A stretch of 64,000 nucleotides of DNA from Lasioglossum baleicum (GCF_051020765.1 NC_134932.1:5456001-5520000); one strand, 5' to 3'. Positions 9,700-19,880 are shown, counted from the first letter of the stretch. Made by a program: numbers and translations. The notes: generated by a model from the sequence alone, not told the origin.

Positions 9700-11317
9700 G
9701 ATGATATATATTTTGATATGAATTTGAAATTTCTTGCTTCAAGTCGATATAATATTCTGCAACCACACATTCTTCATATTTTTCTGTACATTTTATAAGT
9801 TGAAAATGTTATGTCGCATTTGTACATGTAAGGAACAGAAAAGCAACTGTTCGCTGCTATTCAATACATCAAACATTCGACGTGGAGATACATAAATCAA
9901 AAGTTAGTATGCTGCTTCGTTCTCCTGGCATTCTCTTATCAGAATATTCCGTCCAACTTGCGGAACCACTATCATGCTGGCAGAAACGAACAGGAATGAT
10001 AGCAAATAAGACAGTGAAATTGTTCACGTTGCTCTGTACAAGTTGCATGCGGTTGCACGCGAATCAAAGAAAAGAGATAATCTACAGGGTGTCCCAAAAT
10101 TCCTTCAACATTTGAAGCAATATTATCCTTTGCAAAAATGTTCTCCGCGGCTTTGTTTAGGAGTTATTAACGAAAAACACGGACCAATCACAGCACGACC
10201 TAGACGCGAGTTGGCACAGTAGTCATGGCGCGCCTACTGTCTATTGGCCGACTGTGCCAACTCGCGTCTAGGTCGCGCTCTGATTGGTCCGTGTTTTTCG
10301 TTAATAACTCCGAAACAAAGTCGCGGAGAACATTTTTGCAAAGGAAAATATTACTTAAAATGATCTCAGGAACCTCCCACTTCCGGCTGTTGAAGGAATT
10401 TTGGGGGGGGGGGCACCCTGTATATTTAAATATTAGTCAGAATGTGACGAGACCAAGAAGTCTAGGGCGTTTCCTCTTTATTAATTAGGCGCTCACCTCC
10501 CCATTCGGCTTCCATTTCTCTGTCGCGAGTATGAGCGTTTCATTTCGCTAGCTATCGACCCGGTTATCCTAGTTTCCGGTAATTCTGCGAGTTAAGTTCG
10601 CGATGGCCGACTTTCCTTTTCGCGAAATGAGGCGAATCGCATCGCGGAATAACGAAGATTACAAGTTGCATCGGCGCGCGACTAACATCTGGCCACGGTT
10701 TCCCCCGGGCATATTACTTCTGTTTTCTTGGGAACGGACGGTGTCGGACGTACGAACAGAAATACGAATGTCCCAACGCGACGTTGTGCTTGCCAAGAAT
10801 TTCATGAATATTCTTTAACATTAATGCGCTTTATAAATATTTATCGCGCCCCCGGATTTTACTATCTCCGACAAATTAAGCTTTCCAGCTGACTTAACCC
10901 TTTTCCGCACACCCGTAGCCGGGCCGTTACCTCTGTGGAAAGATGCAATTGGAATAGTAATTTCATACCCGCGATCTGCATCACGCTGCTACCTCAAGTC
11001 GTCCGGGATATTTAATATTCTACACAATGAATTTAGATTTTCTATTACGAAGAAAGCAGGGGGTAGACGGTGCCGTTGAATCGCTGGCTTCGCAACGATT
11101 AAGAGCCTTTTCCTTCGAATGGACTATTTATTGTGGTTAAGGAAAGTTCGAGCCGAAGCGTGGGGTGATTACCAAACTGCAGATCTTTATTCACATTTTT
11201 ATTCACATCTGTTACAAGAAGTACAAACCATTTGGGAAGTTCTTACTTTCTTTAATAACTTTAATAGATTGGAAATAACATATTTATATAAAATTCAATC
11301 ATATTCTTGATTGTTTG
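9700..11317. other. Spacer containing a foldback element, no recognised gene
   Basis: Homology to the inverted copy ends near 9705. Apart from the foldback element at 10082-10422, the region holds short frames without signal peptide, splice context or known motif. The base composition after 10.4 kb is more GC- and CpG-rich than in the peptide cluster. Confidence 0.5.
10082..10422. mobile_element. Foldback MITE with TACAGGGTG termini
   Basis: The two halves are near-perfect inverted repeats meeting around a GGCGCGCC core near 10230. Termini are TACAGGGTGTCCC and its complement GGGCACCCTGTA. It encodes no transposase; frames inside are palindrome artefacts. Confidence 0.75.
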
Positions 11318-11605
11318 TTACGATATAGATGGGGCTTTACGTCGTGACTGTAATTATCCAAAGCGTACGAAATCGTCATTCGATGTGCCATTTCCCTAAA
11401 ACCAATATAACATGATTATTGTGCTTTGTACTGAGAATCTTTTGTACCCGGTTTTTGCACGAAAGTTTTTGATTACGGCTGATATTTGCTGTGTCATTTT
11501 AGTTATTGAATATCACTTGCTTACCGCTTTAGAGGGTACAATATAGTACGTTAACACTAAAAATACGGACACAGTGAGAAAAAACAAATTCATTTTCGGG
11601 AACAT
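11318..11605 (-). CDS. Secreted short peptide, MFxKM family; second exon uncertain
   Basis: On the minus strand, exon 1 runs 11605-11525: 81 nt, a 27-residue signal peptide beginning MFPKM and ending P-S-K-A, then a gtaagc donor in phase 0. A TATATAGA box lies about 54-61 nt upstream (near 11660). It is clearly homologous to the signal exon at 13194-13114. The best candidate exon 2 is 11347-11318, after a pyrimidine-containing ttacag acceptor. It encodes nine basic residues then stop, and its DNA aligns with the orphan exon at 48189. The equivalent frame of that exon would contain a stop here, so the 3' end may be degenerate. A broken copy of exon 1 lies at 19805 on the other strand. Confidence 0.5.
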
Positions 11606-12161
11606 GATTGCTTCTATGGAAAGTTTGACACTGTAGACAGCGATGCACGCGACACTGTTCTATATACGAAATAGTTGCGCGTAAAAACTATTCTTCGTGG
11701 CCGAGTTATCAAGTTAGAACACAATAAATGTTGCGTAAAAGAGTGGAAGTAGCATAATCAGAGAACTAATGCATGTAACGTGTTTTAATGATATTTTTAC
11801 GACTGGAATGTTTATAACGTGTGCACATATTTGTCTTAGCCCATCAAAAGGCGTCTTCCGCCATGGCTCCATGTATAATTTGCTGCCGAGAGGTGCGAAA
11901 AACTGTTATTTCATATTTCAAGAAATTATTATATTTGATTACATTTCATAATTCTTCCAGGCTCGATCCCATAAGGCGTAAGGACAAATCAATGGAGTTT
12001 GAAGAAACTAACGTTCGATAATGTCAACGCAGTAATGCTAACTATATTATTCATTGTGGCAATGATGCAACGGGAAATAAAATAAATATAGAATTCTAAT
12101 CGCTAGCATTAATTACAATTTCCTCTATCCTTCTTGCAATCCACATAATAGTTATATAGGT
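11465..12161. repeat. Segment A, duplicated in inverse orientation at 19.24-19.88 kb
   Basis: Long stretches match the reverse complement of 19240-19880, including the signal exon at 11525-11605 and the sequence around ATGCATGTAACGTG. Similarity ends near 12161, where a MITE begins. Frames in this block are conserved only as a by-product of the duplication. Confidence 0.75.
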
Positions 12162-12373
12162 GGTCCCATGGTAATCATCGACACAGATTTCTCCGACACG
12201 GTTTTCACCGACAACATTTCATTAATTTTTTATTTATTAACTAATTCATTCAAGAACACTCGGTTTCATATTTCGTTTTCTCACTGATTTTCATTCAATC
12301 CACATTAATTAATTAATTAATAAAAAATTAATGAAATGTCGGAGAAATCTGTGTCGGTGATTTCCATGGGACC
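12162..12373. mobile_element. MITE with GGTCCCATGG termini
   Basis: The terminal inverted repeats (about 40 nt) begin GGTCCCATGG and continue through GACACAGATTTCTCCGACA. The same family occurs at 44920-45259, where an 8-bp target duplication is visible. It is non-coding and AT-rich inside. Confidence 0.75.
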
Positions 12374-12470
12374 GTTATATGTATAGCTAAAACCAGGAAA
12401 CCGCGATTCATTGGTTGAGACATGTTGCTGTGCGTGGTTTTTTACAGATTTGAGTACGTGCACATTTTGC
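12374..12470 (-). pseudogene. Broken signal-exon copy next to a MITE
   Basis: On the minus strand a TATATAAA box near 12478 is followed by an ATG (about 12424) opening M-S-Q-P, homologous to the intact signal exon at 19026-18949. Similarity stops after about 14 codons and the MITE follows at 12373. The signal peptide is truncated and no later exon is attached. Confidence 0.6.
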
Positions 12471-12479
12471 TTCTTTATA

Positions 12480-12964
12480 TACAGCACATGCGCGAGCTAT
12501 ATTCAGCACTAAAAAATTCTAACCAGATAACATAGTCACAAGGAACACGTCGACAATTCTACAGAAAAAGAAATCATAATTCGAAAAAGTGATGAACAAC
12601 GTCCACAATGTAACCTTATGGGAAATAAAATATAAGCTTCCAATTGCTAGCATGAATTATATTACCCTTTCTTTTAACTCCTTAAAGTTCCTTAGAAATA
12701 GTTCTACAGACAGTTTATTAATGATACACTTACGGCAAGATTTCCTCGAAAACAAAGCCTCAAAAGAAAAAACATTGATTCCGTATATATTATTAGGTAA
12801 TAGATATTACATTTTGTAAACAATGAAGCCAATAAATATCTTAGAAAGTAATCTGAAGAAGGAAAAAGTTTATAGTTCGTAAATATATTTTATTTAGTTT
12901 ATTTGAAATCTCTCTCAATTTCTGTTACATTATGAAATGTCACTTGTGCTCTGTGATTCTATGA
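12480..12964. other. Spacer, partly duplicated (segment B)
   Basis: 12.38-12.62 kb matches 18.99-19.23 kb in the same orientation, in contrast to segment A, which is inverted. The remainder is AT-rich and carries the 3' end and AATAAA signals of the minus-strand gene at 13194. Confidence 0.5.
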
Positions 12965-13194
12965 TCAGCCAAGGCGCGGTATAAATACTTGTGCCTCTCT
13001 ACGGTCTCTGGCCTGATAACAATTCAAAGAAGAACAAATTCAATGAATTAGAAATATTGTAAATATCAAATATTTCAGAATCGCGTGCTGCACATGTTAT
13101 ATTAATTCCTCACCGCTTCAGAGGGCGTAAAATACAACGATGACATCAATAGCACTGAAAGTGCAACAACAGCAATCTTCATTTTTCCAAACAT
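12965..13194 (-). CDS. Secreted peptide ending FIPRLG: pyrokinin-like (FXPRLamide) minigene
   Basis: Minus strand, two exons. Exon 1 13194-13114 is an 81-nt signal peptide (MFGKM start, P-S-E-A end) with gtgagg donor. Exon 2 13012-12965 follows a ttatcag acceptor in phase 0 and encodes 15 residues with an Arg-Arg pair, ending F-I-P-R-L-G-stop. FXPRL followed by Gly is the amidation motif of insect pyrokinin/PBAN neuropeptides, which act on Gq-coupled receptors. Here it is the whole product rather than part of a multi-peptide neuropeptide precursor. A TATA box (about 13251-13258), a TCGTGAC motif (13296-13302) and AATAAA signals about 65 nt after the stop complete the gene. Signal exon and promoter match the venom-type cluster, so hormone mimicry is a reasonable inference, not shown. 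Confidence 0.75.
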
Positions 13195-13250
13195 TGTTCC
13201 TTTGTAGAATTGTTGGCTCTTCTATTATTCGATGTACACTTTACTGCTAC

Positions 13251-13302
13251 ATATATACATGTCGGCACAAACGTTTAAACATTAAAATGCACTTTTCGTG
13301 AC
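13251..13302 (-). promoter_or_regulatory. TATA box and TCACGA motif of the 13194 minus-strand gene
   Basis: Read on the minus strand: GTCACGA (13302-13296) then a TATATAT box (about 13258-13251) some 57-64 nt before the ATG. Confidence 0.6.
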
Positions 13303-13309
13303 CGCGCTA

Positions 13310-14370
13310 TGAAGGTAATAGTTAATAAACTCCACTGTTGTTTTATATATTATATGTAATTTATTCTTTTTCTATAAATTACTAGAAACCTATGATGCAG
13401 ATATTATGTATATCAAAACGATGGTAATACACACAAAATAAAACCAAATTCCATTCTTGCTTTTTAATACATTTAGGGAAGGGAATAATTTGTGGACTTG
13501 TAAGGTCTCGGGCCTAATAAACAAATAAGAGTCAAATAATTATTATGTTGTTAGTAACAAAGTGACATAAAACATTTTCATACTTAGTTGGGAAGCACTT
13601 CTGCATCCTCATAGTGACTATTTAAGAGTTGTGTCATTTTTCGCAACAGTATCGTATGGGAAACGATATCGAGATTGATAATTAAATATTTCGGAGTGCA
13701 AAAGGATAGTGTACCCAACACACACCATCCGAAGGTTAACTAGGAAATTTCTTTATATTATCAAGTACATATATGACTGCATTATGAAGTTTTTATTAAA
13801 TTGCGCAATTTATCCGCGGGAAATGTTGTAATTTATATCGGTGAATTTAAAACGCGTTTTTGCAACATGCACAGATTGTGTCATGAATATCAGAAAAACG
13901 TGACAATGATAATGTTTTTCACATAAATTCACGCTGTCACGACTTACAGTGATAAAATGTTTCAAACTTCCACATGTAATCTTTCTCACAAACTATGGCT
14001 TTCTAGAGATGGGATTCTTGTGATAACAAACGTAAACTGTTGGAATAATGTGGTTCATTAACATTGTAATTGCTGTACAGTACACGCTACTAATTATGGG
14101 TAATCCATAACAGCTGTGTTTATATAAATTTTTCTCATTATTCCTATGCGTTTCCAACATACCAAAGTGTGTATAATGTATAATAATTCTTATATGAATA
14201 ATGAATATATATGTAATGTAATATAAATGTCTTTCCAATTCAGTTTTTATGTAATACCCAGTCGAAAAATGATAAATTTAAATATGGATGGCAAGTTTTT
14301 AACGCTGCCACAAAACACTATTTTAAAATGCGATTAAAATTTTAATAGTAGGAAGTTCGTGCCTGTGGCG
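13310..14370. other. AT-rich spacer between divergent genes
   Basis: It holds only short frames. One GTCACGAC motif is at 13936-13943, about 430 nt before the TATA box of the 14433 gene. No repeat was recognised. Confidence 0.45.
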
Positions 14371-14372
14371 GG

Positions 14373-14380
14373 TATATAAG
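14373..14380 (+). promoter_or_regulatory. TATA box of the 14433 gene
   Basis: TATATAAG, 53-60 nt before the ATG. Confidence 0.7.
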
Positions 14381-14432
14381 GAACAAAACTGTTTGTTAAT
14401 ATTAATGGATTGAAAAATCTACATACAGCATC

Positions 14433-14869
14433 ATGTTCAAGGCAATCAACATCGCATTCCTTTTTGTGTCCGTAATTTTTCTGACAACACTTTATACTAT
14501 GTCAACTGAAGCAACTGCGGTAAGAATTCATGCGCATATAAATTCTAATTATTTAATTTCCTCATTTGAAATGGTTTTGTTGAGTACATTTAAAGCTCAC
14601 AAATATTCGATTGCTTATTGAGTGGATAATGTTGAATATTTTACTATTATATATTCATGATGAATGTCATATTATTAATATGTACCATTTCAATGATGTT
14701 TTTACATCTTTCCAGATTCCTCCCGGATGCAACTGTAAAAAGCCTAGATCCCTCATGTGTCGGGTAAAGTCATATATATGTAGTTATTGAATATGCTGTA
14801 TACATAACTACTCAACATATCTAAACATTTTTTTCTGGCTTGTAGATGGTGTGCAAACATAATGGTTGA
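14433..14869 (+). CDS. Apamin/MCD-type venom peptide gene (C-x-C-x7-C-x3-C)
   Basis: Exons: 14433-14519 (29-codon signal peptide, MFKAI start, T-A end), 14716-14763 and 14846-14869; phase 0, 52 codons. Exon 2 opens I-P-P-G, then C-N-C, seven residues and the third cysteine followed by Arg. Exon 3 gives the fourth cysteine and ends Asn-Gly-stop (amidation). Cysteine spacing is exactly that of the bee apamin / MCD peptide family, whose members block potassium channels or degranulate mast cells; the Lys/Arg-rich loop agrees. Which activity this one has cannot be told. AATAAA is at 14914-14919. A related 5'-truncated copy is at 25104. The apamin-type two-disulphide fold is inferred from spacing. 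Confidence 0.85.
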
Positions 14870-15233
14870 ACAATTCGAATATGACACTAATGGAAGCAAT
14901 TTACTGCAGAGAAAATAAATGGAAAGAACATTAACATAATAAAAAAAATTTTTTTCGAGAACAATATTGTAGCTTTATTTACCAAATGTAAAATATAGAT
15001 AGGGTTGTGTGTAACAACAATATAGTTTGCCTCATATAAATTTATGCTATCACGTCCATACTTTAACACCAAATGATATAGAACATTGCTATTAATTGCT
15101 GCTGTCCACGATGGCTTTCTGTTATGCAATGTTGTTATCAGTAATGTTGAAATTAGAAGTGCATGGCATTAAAAGAAACTTTATGAGCGTCGTGATGTTA
15201 TAGGTTCGAAATCGACGATTTTGCTGTAAGACA

Positions 15234-15290
15234 GTCACGAAAAATTCATTTTGCGTAGTCAAATGTTAGTCAGGAGGTATATATAAATAA
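15234..15290 (+). promoter_or_regulatory. GTCACGA motif and TATA box of the 15346 gene
   Basis: GTCACGA at 15234-15240 and TATATAAATA at 15281-15290, about 56 nt before the ATG. It is nearly identical to 25621-25675. Confidence 0.65.
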
Positions 15291-15345
15291 CGGTGCAAAA
15301 ATATTCAAGAGTATTAAGTAAAACTTAAAAGATACAGTAACGAAC

Positions 15346-15689
15346 ATGTCCAACGTAGTTCGCTTAGTTTTCTTGCCTGTTTCCCTTCTTTTAGTGTTGG
15401 GATATTTCTGGACAGCAGCTGCAGAGGTGAGTGTAGTACACTTATACTTCAACTTTTAAATATTAATAATTGAAATATGATTACAATAACGCTATGTATC
15501 TCTTTAGGCATTTGGGTGCGACTGTAGTGCACCAGTAGGACGGCGATGTCGGGTAAAATTCTATAATAATCATTTAGTATACTCTACACATGAATACTTA
15601 ACATACTATACTAATTTAGTATAATTCATATGTAAGGAATAGTAATCTTCATGTTGCCTTCATTTTCTTTCCAGCGCCAATGCGGTTAA
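15346..15689 (+). CDS. Apamin/MCD-type peptide gene, APVG subgroup
   Basis: Exons: 15346-15426 (27-codon signal peptide, MSNVV start, A-A-A-E end), 15508-15552 and 15675-15689; phase 0, 46 codons. Framework C-x-C-x7-C-x3-C with S-A-P-V-G after the second cysteine and an Arg run (R-R-C-R) before the intron. Exon 3 is R-Q-C-G-stop, so the fourth cysteine would itself be the amidated C-terminus. It is the shortest product of the cluster. AATAAA is at 15789-15794. The copy at 25733 has an almost identical promoter and signal exon. Confidence 0.85.
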
Positions 15690-15799
15690 GGAATTGAATA
15701 TGAACCAGATATGGCAGCGTATCGAAGAGAATTGCACTGCATATGTTAACATCTGTAACGTGTATTAGGAACCTGAATACTATGAGCGAATAAATTATT

Positions 15800-16229
15800 A
15801 ATTGATGTAAAACCAGAGAGACCTAAAATATGATCTGTAGTCTAAATCCCTACTGCAAGAATCCTTCACATCTCATCTTCCATTGCTTTTATTCCTTATT
15901 GATTTTGTTCTATGACGTGATGCACAAGGAAAGTTGAAGATAAAGCATTTGAGAAGAGAAGAAAATTGCCTGTTTGTGCTACATTGTGCTCGAATATTAA
16001 AATTGTAATATAAAAAATACAGAGAAACGATATTTAGAGTGGGCCCTCTACTTTTAATTTTTTGCGACTCCCTCTGTTGCTAAAAAAAACAAAAATTTTA
16101 ATTGCTCAGAGACGTAAAGTGTAAACTGTTGTGTAAATTCCAATGTAAAGAAACAGCGCAGCAATTCAATTGAAGCTTGAAATGGAGATTGTATACCATA
16201 AGAAAATGAAACATTTGTTTGTGTAGAAC
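15800..16229. other. Spacer without recognised gene
   Basis: AT-rich sequence between the 15346 gene and the foldback transposon. Short frames only. Confidence 0.4.
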
Positions 16230-17160
16230 TACAGGTCTGACAAGAAATAACGGAGTTAAACATTTCTTATTATAATTCTGTCAAATCGACTAATTTTGAA
16301 AAACCAAATGGTAACAACCATAACATAGATCTTTAGTATTCATATATTTAAGAAGTTTCGAAGTGGCCACCCTTTGAGCCGATTCAGAGCTCAAACGCGT
16401 TTTGAAATTTTCGGCTGTGGGCCGCAGCTCCTCTAGCGTCATTCGGTCCCACACCCGGCGCAGAAATGTTTTCAGCGCCTCGAAACTTTTATGGGGCTGA
16501 GCACAGGCCCTGGCCTCCAAAATCGACCAAACGCTGGAGCTCAGAGTTGAGATCCGGTGAGTACGGCGGCCATTCCACAGATGTGATGAAACCTGGAAAA
16601 TGGGATTTGCTACGGTTTTCGTGGATCAAGGGGTCAAAATCAACCAAGAAGTGTATCGACGGGACATTCTCGAAGCCGTTGTACTTCTGTGGGCCCAACA
16701 GCACCTCGGCGATCCGGAATGGACGTTACAGCAGGATTCCGCGCCGGCCCACAGGGCGAAAACGACTCAGGAGTGGTGCAAAGCCCATTTTCCAGGTTTC
16801 ATCACATCTGAGGAATGGCCGCCGTACTCACCGAATCTCAACCCGATGGAATACAGCGTGTGCTCGATTTTGGAGGCCAGGGCCTGTGCTCGGCCCCATA
16901 AAAATTTGGAGTCATTGAAAAAATCTCTGTACCAGGAGTGGAACCGAATGACGCCAGAAGAGCTGCGGCCCATTGCCGAAAATTTCAGGACACGTTTGAG
17001 CCTCTGTATCGGCGCAAAGGGTGGCCATTTCGAAACTTCTTAAATATATGAATACTAAAGGTCCATGTTATGATTGTTATTATTTGGTTTTTCAAAATTC
17101 GTCGATTTGACAGAATTATAATAAGAAATGTTTAACTCCGTTATTTCTTGTCACCCTGTA
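16230..17160. mobile_element. Foldback Tc1/mariner-like element made of two inverted transposase 3' halves
   Basis: Termini are TACAGG-type inverted repeats followed by TGACAAGAAATAACGG. The right arm encodes (plus strand, about 16600-17043) the C-terminal half of a mariner-type DDE transposase: QQDSAPAHRA, then EEWPPYSPNLNPMEY. The left arm (16290-16600) encodes the same region on the minus strand, diverged and broken. The N-terminal DNA-binding part is absent, so the element is not autonomous. The arms are roughly 350 nt inverted repeats. It sits directly upstream of the 17.3 kb duplicate unit. Confidence 0.8.
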
Positions 17161-17530
17161 AAATATAAATCTTAATTCAAAGAAACTTGTATTTTATTCC
17201 GGACTGGTTCTAGTCAAACCATTTCACACTAAATTAAAACTACGTTACAGCATGAAAAGCATGACCTGTTTCCAAAAGTAGCAGGAAACTATTATTTCGG
17301 GTTTAAAAAATTTTACTAAACACTAAGAATCGTAGAAAAAAAGAAATTGCAACTTGGACATTATCATTTTTACAGTAACACGTTTCACAATACATACTGT
17401 CATATAAAATACAGCTTCTGTTACGTTGGTCACGATAGTTAATATTTATTATTAAAACGTGGTCATATAAACCATATATTACATTTTTTAAGTTCGTACG
17501 CGACTGTTTGAAATTGCGGTAAGCATATAC
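17161..17530. other. Duplicated upstream flank of the 17610 gene
   Basis: 17.31-17.60 kb matches 5.69-5.98 kb almost base for base, including the TCACGA motif. The duplication that created the 17610 gene therefore included the promoter. Confidence 0.65.
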
Positions 17531-17538
17531 ATTATACA

Positions 17539-17546
17539 TATATAAG
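17539..17546 (+). promoter_or_regulatory. TATA box of the 17610 gene
   Basis: TATATAAG followed by CGGGATTCG, 64 nt before the ATG; identical in type to the 5981 promoter. Confidence 0.65.
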
Positions 17547-17609
17547 CGGGATTCGCAAGCATAGGTGCAGTTCACTAGTGAAAACGCAAGGGAGTCAACT
17601 CAAGGAATC

Positions 17610-17966
17610 ATGAATTTCAAACTCAATTTCATACTTTTATTTGTCTCTCTAATTTTACTGTCATGGAATCATGTGGCATTGGCAGTATATGTAAGAGAAA
17701 AATCTTTACTCAATTTATGTATCGTATGTGGTAATGTTGTAGTAATTGTACATGTTATACATTGTTCGTAATTTGTGTTAAGGAACCACCGGCATGCAGA
17801 ATTATAAACAAGGGCCATTGCACCAGCGAGAAATACAAAAATATGTGTCCGGTACAATTATTTCTTCTTCTTAACTGACTCGTGTTTGATTTATAAATTA
17901 GTCTTATAGTTAGCACAATATTTCTCACCGTTTCTTTTTCAGAGCGTATGTGGTCCTAGGGGATGA
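17610..17966 (+). CDS. Secreted four-cysteine peptide, MNFKL group, distant copy
   Basis: Exons: 17610-17690, 17783-17851 and 17943-17966; phase 0, 57 codons; C-x7-C-x8-C-x3-C with Arg-Gly-stop. Signal exon, introns and exon 3 match the 5981 gene closely. Exon 2 differs in the C1-C2 loop and after C2 (C-T-S-E). It lies 9 kb from its group, separated by the C-x-C genes and a transposon, so it arose by a segmental copy rather than simple tandem slippage. A TATA box is at 17539. Confidence 0.8.
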
Positions 17967-18239
17967 ATACGGTTGTGTCGATAATAATGTCTACAGAAAG
18001 AATATTTCTGCTACTGTTTCACTGGATGAAAATTGTAGACGTAATTGCATGTGATAATAAAGGAATGCTACAGTGAAATTTTTGACAAGTATTACTTTTT
18101 TCTTCCAATCCTGCATAAATCTTGTATAGCAATTTATAAAAATATATAATTTTTATAGCACACCGCGATGTCGTAGAATGCATTAGAATTTGAGTATTGC
18201 AAGTGAAGTCTATTGCATATGGCATGAAAATGTAGAATA

Positions 18240-18456
18240 TCCGCCACTGATAAAATCTGGTAGAACAGTGATAACTTCATTTTGAGTACTTCCAATGTGT
18301 CAGTCACGAAAGGCTGTGTTTACTGTTAAAACGTGGTCAGATACAGCTTATATGACATTATTTAACTCCTTTCGATATCATTTACGATAGAATCATTGCA
18401 ATCACGTGTATATAAAGGAGAATACGGAAACTAGCTGAAACGCAAGTGTTCGAACT
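18240..18456 (+). pseudogene. Promoter relic of a lost MNFKL-group gene
   Basis: The sequence follows the 6837/8532 upstream region through TATATAAAGGAG (about 18408) to GTTCGAACT at 18456, where it is cut off by a Tc1-like insertion. No signal exon follows. Confidence 0.65.
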
Positions 18457-18841
18457 GTGCTACCATGCTACCATACGTTTAAAGATGGTAAAAATTGCAG
18501 TTTTTCATGATTTTCGGCCTCCAACTGCAGTAATTCTAAGGATCCTTACATCTTTCAATGCCTGTCGTTTGTTCCCGCATTAACCGGTTTCTATGAAACT
18601 TTCACAGTGCATATAATTGGAATAGATTTATAAAACGTATTTGTTAAAATTTCAGTATAGCCCCGCATAAATAAGTTGTAAAATGCAACTTTTAGTATTT
18701 TCTCTACAATTCCGACCAAACGCAATTTTTGAAAAAATTTCTTTTCGCATCCTGTAGTAAACTAATTGCTCTAGCTTCCCAAAAAAGTTCAAATCGATAT
18801 CAACGTTTTTTAGAGCGTCCGAATATTAATGGGAGTCACTG
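18457..18841. mobile_element. Tc1/mariner-like 3' end fragment
   Basis: It starts abruptly at a gene-relic boundary and ends CACTG|TA, the same terminus as at position 140. It has no transposase frame. Its insertion removed whatever followed the signal exon at 19026-18949 and the promoter relic at 18.4 kb. Confidence 0.5.
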
Positions 18842-18948
18842 TATGTTAACTAACTATTATAGAAATAAGACGATTAGATTTATTTAAAAATGGCAAACCT
18901 TCAAAGTTTCAATAATCGCAAAATTTCGTGTTAAAATTAATTTATTAC

Positions 18949-19026
18949 TTCTGGAGCGGATATAGCGTAAAATGATGATAAAACTACTGCTAAAACGAAG
19001 AAACCGCAATTCGTTGGCTGAGACAT
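18949..19026 (-). pseudogene. Orphan signal-peptide exon (M-S-Q-P type)
   Basis: Minus strand, 78 nt, 26 codons: MSQPT start, hydrophobic core, S-A-P-E end, then a gtaata donor in phase 0. A TATATAAC-type box lies about 57 nt upstream. It resembles the MFxKM signal exons in its S-S-F-Y core. No second exon exists before the Tc1-like element at 18841, so the gene is probably 3'-truncated. A broken homologue lies at 12.4 kb. Confidence 0.6.
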
Positions 19027-19235
19027 ATTGCTGTGCGTGGTTTTTTACAGATTTGAATATGTGTATATTTTGCTTCGTTATATACAGCAACTATATACAT
19101 ATATATATTCAGCTAAATTAAAATATTCTAACCAGATAACATAGTCACGAGGGACGTCGATAATTCTGCAGAAACAGATATAAGAATTCTGCATAATTCA
19201 AAAACTTGATGAACAATTGTCTACAATTTCCTGTA
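18990..19235. repeat. Segment B, direct duplicate of 12.38-12.62 kb
   Basis: Shared landmarks are CTGTGCGTGGTTTTTTACAG and AACCAGATAACATAGTCAC. The direct orientation relative to 12.4 kb, next to the inverted segment A, marks a rearrangement junction near 19236. Confidence 0.65.
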
Positions 19236-19239
19236 TAAC

Positions 19240-19880
19240 TATTATGTATGTGGATTGCAAGAAGGACAGAGGATATTGTAATTAATGCTAGCGATTAGAA
19301 TTCTATGTATATATTTATTTTATTTCCCGTTGCATCTCATTGCCACAATGAATAATATAGTTGGCATTACAGCGTTGACATTATCGAACGTTAGTTTCTT
19401 CAAACTCCATTGATTTGTCCTTACGCCTTACGGTATCGAGCCTGGAAGAATTATGAAATGTAATCAAATATAATAATTTCTTGAAATATGAAATAACAGT
19501 TTTTCGCACCTCTCGGCAGCAAATTAGCCAAGGAGCCGTGGCGGGATAGGCCTTGCGATGGGCTAAGACAAATATGTGCACACGTTATAAACATTCGAGT
19601 CGTAAAAATATCATTAAAACACGTTACATGCATTGGTTCTCTGATTACGCTACATCCACTATTTCACGTAACATTCCTTGTGTTCTAACTTGAAAACTCG
19701 GTCATGACGATTAGTTTTTACGCGCAACTGTTTCGTACATAGAACAGTGTCGCGTGCATCGGTGTCTATAGAGTCAATCACATTCCATAGAATATAGAAG
19801 AAATCATATTCCCGTAAATGAAATTGTTTTTTCTCGCTGTATCCGTATTTCTAGTGTCAACATACTACATATAATGTACC
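19240..19880. repeat. Segment A, inverted duplicate of 11.47-12.16 kb
   Basis: The reverse complement of this stretch matches 11465-12161, with small indels. It ends next to a foldback MITE. Confidence 0.7.

Noticed and set aside
9615..9900. Search for exon 3 of the 9385 copy
   Set aside because: No S-V-C-like exon after a pyrimidine-AG acceptor was found, and the inverted copy lacks it too, so the locus was called a pseudogene.
10225..10488. 87-codon frame inside the foldback element
   Set aside because: It arises from one arm of a near-perfect palindrome and has no coding signature.
11769..12021. Frames conserved between 11.8 kb and 19.5 kb
   Set aside because: Conservation is at DNA level within the duplicated segment A; neither frame has a signal peptide or splice context.
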